9,227 bases of DNA. It comes from Phycisphaerales bacterium UBA3158 (lineage in GTDB: Bacteria; Planctomycetota; Phycisphaerae; Phycisphaerales; SM1A02). The notes under the pieces are model-generated. The model did not search any database, was not told the origin of the DNA, and saw only the letters and a list, made by a program, of their open reading frames with translations. Shown piece after piece: positions 7,239 through 9,227 of this stretch. Positions within the stretch are counted from its first letter, which is position 1; each line of letters opens with the position of its first letter. The translations under genes and the position numbers were made by a program. The DNA lies in assembly GCA_002364555.1 (NCBI GenBank), contig DEYM01000089.1, positions 2,667 through 11,893 on the forward strand. The letters run 5' to 3'.

Positions 7239-8348
7239 ATGAAACCGATATACCTATATGGAACACACCACATTGGCACATGTGGCGGCATGGCCCTCCT
7301 GATCACCTTGATGGCGATGCTCTCTCCACTGAGCCATGCCCAGAACGCCAATTCGACTACACCCCCTCCAGCCAGTGACAAGATCTGGCCGAGCCTCTCG
7401 ATTGGCCTTCAGGATGCTTTTCTGACGCAAAGCCTTGCAAAAGAGGGTGTTATGAACAATGCGTGGTTCATATCCCAATATGCCTATGGCATCGTCCAGG
7501 ACAGAGGACCTGAAGGAGCTATCAAAAATCCCGAGCAGGATCTCCAACGCTTCATTGACCGTTCCTATGACGAGATCGAAGCCTCGATGTCGCAGTACGT
7601 GAGTCGCAATCCACAACTGGCAAGGCACACGCTGGCTACTCTCATCATCGATATCGAGTATCCGGTCCATCCAAGGCGGATGTGGAAACTTCTCGGTGGG
7701 GAAAACCACGATCAGATCACGCCCGAGTTCACGGGGGCTGTTCAAGCCTTCGCCAGGCGGTATGAGATCACCCGCAAGTTCTTTCCCAAAGCAACGCTGG
7801 CAGCCTATGGAATGGGCATTTCCGATTCACAAGGCCGGGAAAGAGATGTCGAAAAATGGCTGTTGAATGCTCAGATCCTGGCGGCCAAGATGGGCATGCT
7901 TGAAGACGTTAATGCCATTGCACCAGTGCTTTATGAGCGATTTAGCCCTGGTGATCATGCCTATAGGTACACCGACAGGGCCACTCGCCAGTGCCTTTCC
8001 AACTCTCTTCAGATCATTCAGGCCAGCCACACCCCGCTGGACATATTCGTCTTGATGAGCCTGACGATCTTCAATGCCAACTCGGAGAACACCAAGAAGC
8101 CTGCTGACCTGGATGGAATAGCCAATCGGCTGACCTATCTGCACAAATTAGGCGTCAACAGAGTCATCTTCTGGAATGGTTGGGAGAAGCTCACTGGCAC
8201 CAATATTTCAGTCAAACAACGATTCCAGCAGCTCAGGCGGCTGGAAGTGGCGTTGAGAGAGAAAGAACAGAAGACAGAGGATGGCAAACCAGAAAATCCC
8301 CCCCTTGAAAAGGCTGCCCCACCAGCTGCTGATTCCAAAAAACCCTGA
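7239..8348 (+). CDS. Exported putative glycosidase-like protein, paralog of the 5443-6663 gene
   Basis: 369 residues of the same unrecognised family as the divergent neighbour. The N-terminus is a signal peptide with a long n-region, a hydrophobic stretch MALLITLMAML (18-28) and an SHA-Q cleavage site at 34. Shared blocks in order are TLIIDIEYPVHPR (134-146), TLAAYGMG (186-193), AIAPVLYERF (226-235), FVLMSLTIFNA (270-280) and VIFWNG (309-314). D138-x-E140 aligns with D195-x-E197 of the partner, and P142, H144, P145 and R146 are kept too. It has no dockerin-like module; instead it ends in a Lys/Glu/Pro/Ala-rich, probably unstructured tail (about 338-369). It is likely periplasmic or secreted. 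Codon choice appears less GC-biased than in the signalling genes (for example ttt, tat, aat, cca), suggesting a different history or weaker expression selection. The start is supported by GGAG nine bases upstream. Catalytic activity is inferred. Confidence 0.82.
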   Translation: MKPIYLYGTHHIGTCGGMALLITLMAMLSPLSHAQNANSTTPPPASDKIWPSLSIGLQDAFLTQSLAKEGVMNNAWFISQYAYGIVQDRGPEGAIKNPEQDLQRFIDRSYDEIEASMSQYVSRNPQLARHTLATLIIDIEYPVHPRRMWKLLGGENHDQITPEFTGAVQAFARRYEITRKFFPKATLAAYGMGISDSQGRERDVEKWLLNAQILAAKMGMLEDVNAIAPVLYERFSPGDHAYRYTDRATRQCLSNSLQIIQASHTPLDIFVLMSLTIFNANSENTKKPADLDGIANRLTYLHKLGVNRVIFWNGWEKLTGTNISVKQRFQQLRRLEVALREKEQKTEDGKPENPPLEKAAPPAADSKKP

Positions 8349-8361
8349 TTGAAGGGCTTTT
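8339..8361 (+). terminator. Weak intrinsic terminator at the end of the 7239 gene
   Basis: CCCT (8343-8346) pairs with AGGG (8353-8356) around GATTGA. AAAA (8339-8342) and TTTT (8358-8361) extend the stem past a single bulged C. The T-run follows immediately. The stem is short and overlaps the stop codon, so termination may be inefficient. Confidence 0.4.
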
Positions 8362-8467
8362 AGACCGCCTAACTGTGTGTCTGAATCGGATTTCAGAAAA
8401 AATCCTCATAACCGTCACACATATCACGACACCCTGAATAGTGGGGGGCGTGCCTGGCCATGTGGCT

Positions 8468-8523
8468 GGGATTCGAGACTCAGGCGTCACTAAGAGGGCG
8501 AGGCCTGGTCGAAGACGAATCCC
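8468..8523 (+). repeat. Long imperfect inverted repeat (about 16 bp stem)
   Basis: GGGATTCG (8468-8475) is the exact inverse complement of CGAATCCC (8516-8523). Inside it GACTCAGGC (8477-8485) pairs with GCCTGGTC (8503-8510) if one T is bulged out. The two helices are separated by an internal loop of one base on the left and five on the right. Confidence 0.6.
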
Positions 8524-8592
8524 CCATCAGACTGGTTCAGACACTGACATGACCGGACGTGACTGGTGGTACGAGGGCATCACCGGACACAG

Positions 8593-8620
8593 GATTCGAA
8601 CAGTGAGGGCCGTTCGAATC
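8593..8620 (+). repeat. Perfect 9-bp inverted repeat with 10-base loop
   Basis: GATTCGAAC (8593-8601) is the exact inverse complement of GTTCGAATC (8612-8620), with loop AGTGAGGGCC. AAGGAGG, a strong Shine-Dalgarno-like string, follows directly at 8621-8627, but no start codon lies at normal spacing; the next ATG is at 8644. The arms resemble a tRNA T-loop string, but no tRNA fold surrounds them. Confidence 0.6.
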
Positions 8621-8688
8621 AAGGAGGACAGGGGCGAAAGCCAATGCTTTCCACCGGAACAACGACCACACCCCCGGGGTGGGGATGA

Positions 8689-8725
8689 ACGACCTCGCAG
8701 ATTTCCATCTGCGGGGTCGTTTCTT
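8689..8725 (+). terminator. Strong intrinsic terminator with no upstream gene
   Basis: A 13-bp stem with one G-T wobble forms between ACGACCTCGCAGA (8689-8701) and TCTGCGGGGTCGT (8708-8720), with loop TTTCCA, followed by the T-rich tail TTCTT. The T-run is only on the + strand side. The nearest upstream + strand gene ends 340 bases earlier and has its own weak terminator. Confidence 0.85.
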
Positions 8726-8785
8726 GTGTCCTCATGAAGGATCCAAGCCGTGACAATCGCGGGCGGCCGCTGAATTGATGTGAAG

Positions 8786-8791
8786 TATGAT
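8786..8791 (+). promoter_or_regulatory. -10-like TATGAT just before the glycosyltransferase start
   Basis: TATGAT lies eight bases before ATG 8800, so a transcript from it would start at or next to the start codon (leaderless or nearly so). No -35 box is visible at the right distance. The 8-mer AGTATGAT also occurs at 3903-3910, upstream of the O-antigen ligase-like gene. Weak evidence. Confidence 0.25.
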
Positions 8792-8799
8792 CCCAGCCA

Positions 8800-9227
8800 A
8801 TGTCCCGCTTGAGCGTAATCATCATCTGTCGCGATGAGGCCCAGCAGATCAAGGCCTGCCTGGAGAGCATCTCCTGGGCGGATGAGATCATCGTGGTTGA
8901 TTCAGGTAGTACCGATGAGACCCGGGAGATCGCCGGGACCTACACCGCCCACGTTCATGACGTTCCCTGGAAGGGCTTTGGACCGCAGAAGAACCATGCC
9001 CTGTCGCTGGCCACTGGTGACTGGGTCTTCTCGATCGATGCCGATGAGCGGGCTGAAAAGGGAATGGAGCAGGAAGTCCGCCGGTTGATGCAGCGAAGCG
9101 AACACGTCGGTTACGAAGTCCCCCGCTGCAACTGGTTCTGCGGACGCAAGATTCGGTTCGGCGACGGGGGTGGGGATCGGGTGCTTCGATTCTTCCAGCG
9201 TGAACATGGTCGATTCACGGATGATGC
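8800..9227 (+). CDS. Family 2 glycosyltransferase, LPS core WaaE/KdtX-like (3'-truncated)
   Basis: Predicted cytoplasmic, inverting GT-A glycosyltransferase adding a sugar to a surface-glycan precursor, most like the LPS inner-core WaaE/KdtX group. The first 142 codons are visible and the frame is open at the window end. Family blocks: LSVIIICRDEA (4-14; most relatives have NE where this has DE), ADEIIVVDSGSTDET (27-41; nucleotide-binding strand and loop), WKGFGPQKNHALS (57-69; the GF-QKN block typical of this group) and SIDADE (78-83) with the metal-binding D80-x-D82. The block YEVPRCNWFCGRKI (about 118-131) followed by RVLRFFQR also fits. No membrane segment is visible. The start is the only ATG placed just before the conserved first strand; no Shine-Dalgarno site is evident. 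It follows the orphan terminator by about 75 bases, so it probably has its own promoter or is controlled by read-through. Confidence 0.9.
   Translation, partial: MSRLSVIIICRDEAQQIKACLESISWADEIIVVDSGSTDETREIAGTYTAHVHDVPWKGFGPQKNHALSLATGDWVFSIDADERAEKGMEQEVRRLMQRSEHVGYEVPRCNWFCGRKIRFGDGGGDRVLRFFQREHGRFTDD

Larger units (their letters stand above)
8441..8725 (+). ncRNA. Candidate structured RNA or attenuated leader ending in an intrinsic terminator
   Basis: A strong + strand terminator at 8689-8725 has no protein gene in front of it, and the preceding 250 bases contain successive stems at 8468-8523, 8563-8586 and 8593-8620, plus a small GGC-GAAA-GCC hairpin at 8633-8642. This is the pattern of a stand-alone small RNA or of a 5' leader that attenuates the glycosyltransferase gene at 8800. 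The 5' end is a guess: no good promoter was found. I could not match it to tmRNA, 6S, SRP RNA, RNase P RNA or a riboswitch I know. Alternatively the terminator stops read-through from the 7239 gene. Confidence 0.35.
8349..8799. other. 451-base intergenic region rich in inverted repeats
   Basis: No convincing protein gene is present. The longest + strand frame (from 8441) is Arg-rich, has no recognisable domain and runs through the terminator, so I treat it as non-coding. The stretch holds two competing small stems at 8380-8405, long inverted repeats at 8468-8523 and 8593-8620, a weaker stem at 8563-8586, a strong + strand terminator at 8689-8725, and a -10-like TATGAT at 8786-8791 just before the glycosyltransferase start. 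Confidence 0.7.

Noticed and set aside
6931..8385. GTGTGTCTGAA at 6931-6941 and 8375-8385, flanking the + strand paralog like direct repeats
   Set aside because: Several 11-base repeats are expected by chance in 9 kb, and there are no inverted ends or transposase to suggest a mobile element.
8441..8527. tRNA-like or tmRNA-like fold: GTGGGGG (8441-8447) can pair with CCCCCAT (8521-8527) as a 7-bp acceptor-like stem over 87 bases
   Set aside because: There is no proper T-arm, the anticodon-like loop has eight bases, positions after the acceptor do not fit, and no CCA or tmRNA tag ORF is present.
8441..8737. A 98-codon + strand frame starting at GTG 8441
   Set aside because: It is Arg/Gly/Pro-rich without hydrophobic core pattern or known motif, overlaps several inverted repeats, and reads straight through a strong intrinsic terminator.

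Overview
The window looks like part of a marine-type planctomycete chromosome, probably of the class Phycisphaerae. This is inferred from three things: moderately high GC coding sequence, mostly weak or absent Shine-Dalgarno sites, and an exported protein carrying a two-loop dockerin-like calcium-binding module of the style common in that group. No rRNA, clear tRNA, insertion sequence, integrase or CRISPR array was found.

Layout. (1) Positions 1-3873, + strand, hold a signalling pair. The first gene is a 5'-truncated CHASE2 sensor joined to a class III nucleotide cyclase. It is followed after 27 bases by a GAF sensor joined to an RsbU/SpoIIE-type PP2C phosphatase. (2) Positions 4008-5360, + strand, encode a polytopic membrane protein of the O-antigen ligase/polymerase (Wzy_C) family with an exact WaaL-type H[NSQ]x9GxxY signature. 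It ends at a strong bidirectional terminator shared with the next, convergent gene. (3) Positions 5443-6663 (- strand) and 7239-8348 (+ strand) are two divergently transcribed, exported, distantly related paralogs. I cannot name their family. They share a D-x-E-x-P-x-H-P-R motif and the ordered blocks LYG, PVLY and FWNG. The order resembles the active-site layout of hyaluronidase-like (GH56) TIM barrels. Only the - strand copy has the dockerin-like module. (4) Positions 8349-8799 hold no convincing protein gene, but they contain several strong inverted repeats and a textbook intrinsic terminator with no gene in front of it. This is a candidate small RNA or attenuating leader. (5) Position 8800 to the window end is the start of a family 2 glycosyltransferase resembling LPS-core WaaE/KdtX enzymes.

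Taken together, the right-hand two thirds look like a cell-surface polysaccharide neighbourhood: a glycosyltransferase, an O-antigen ligase-like protein and two exported putative glycan-acting enzymes. It sits beside a sensory pair that could act through a cyclic nucleotide and through a partner-switching phosphatase. The functional link between the two halves is inference only.

The parts most worth a second look are the paralog pair, the 575-base divergent region with a 14-codon ORF behind a good ribosome binding site and a nested inverted-repeat structure, and the orphan terminator region at 8441-8725.
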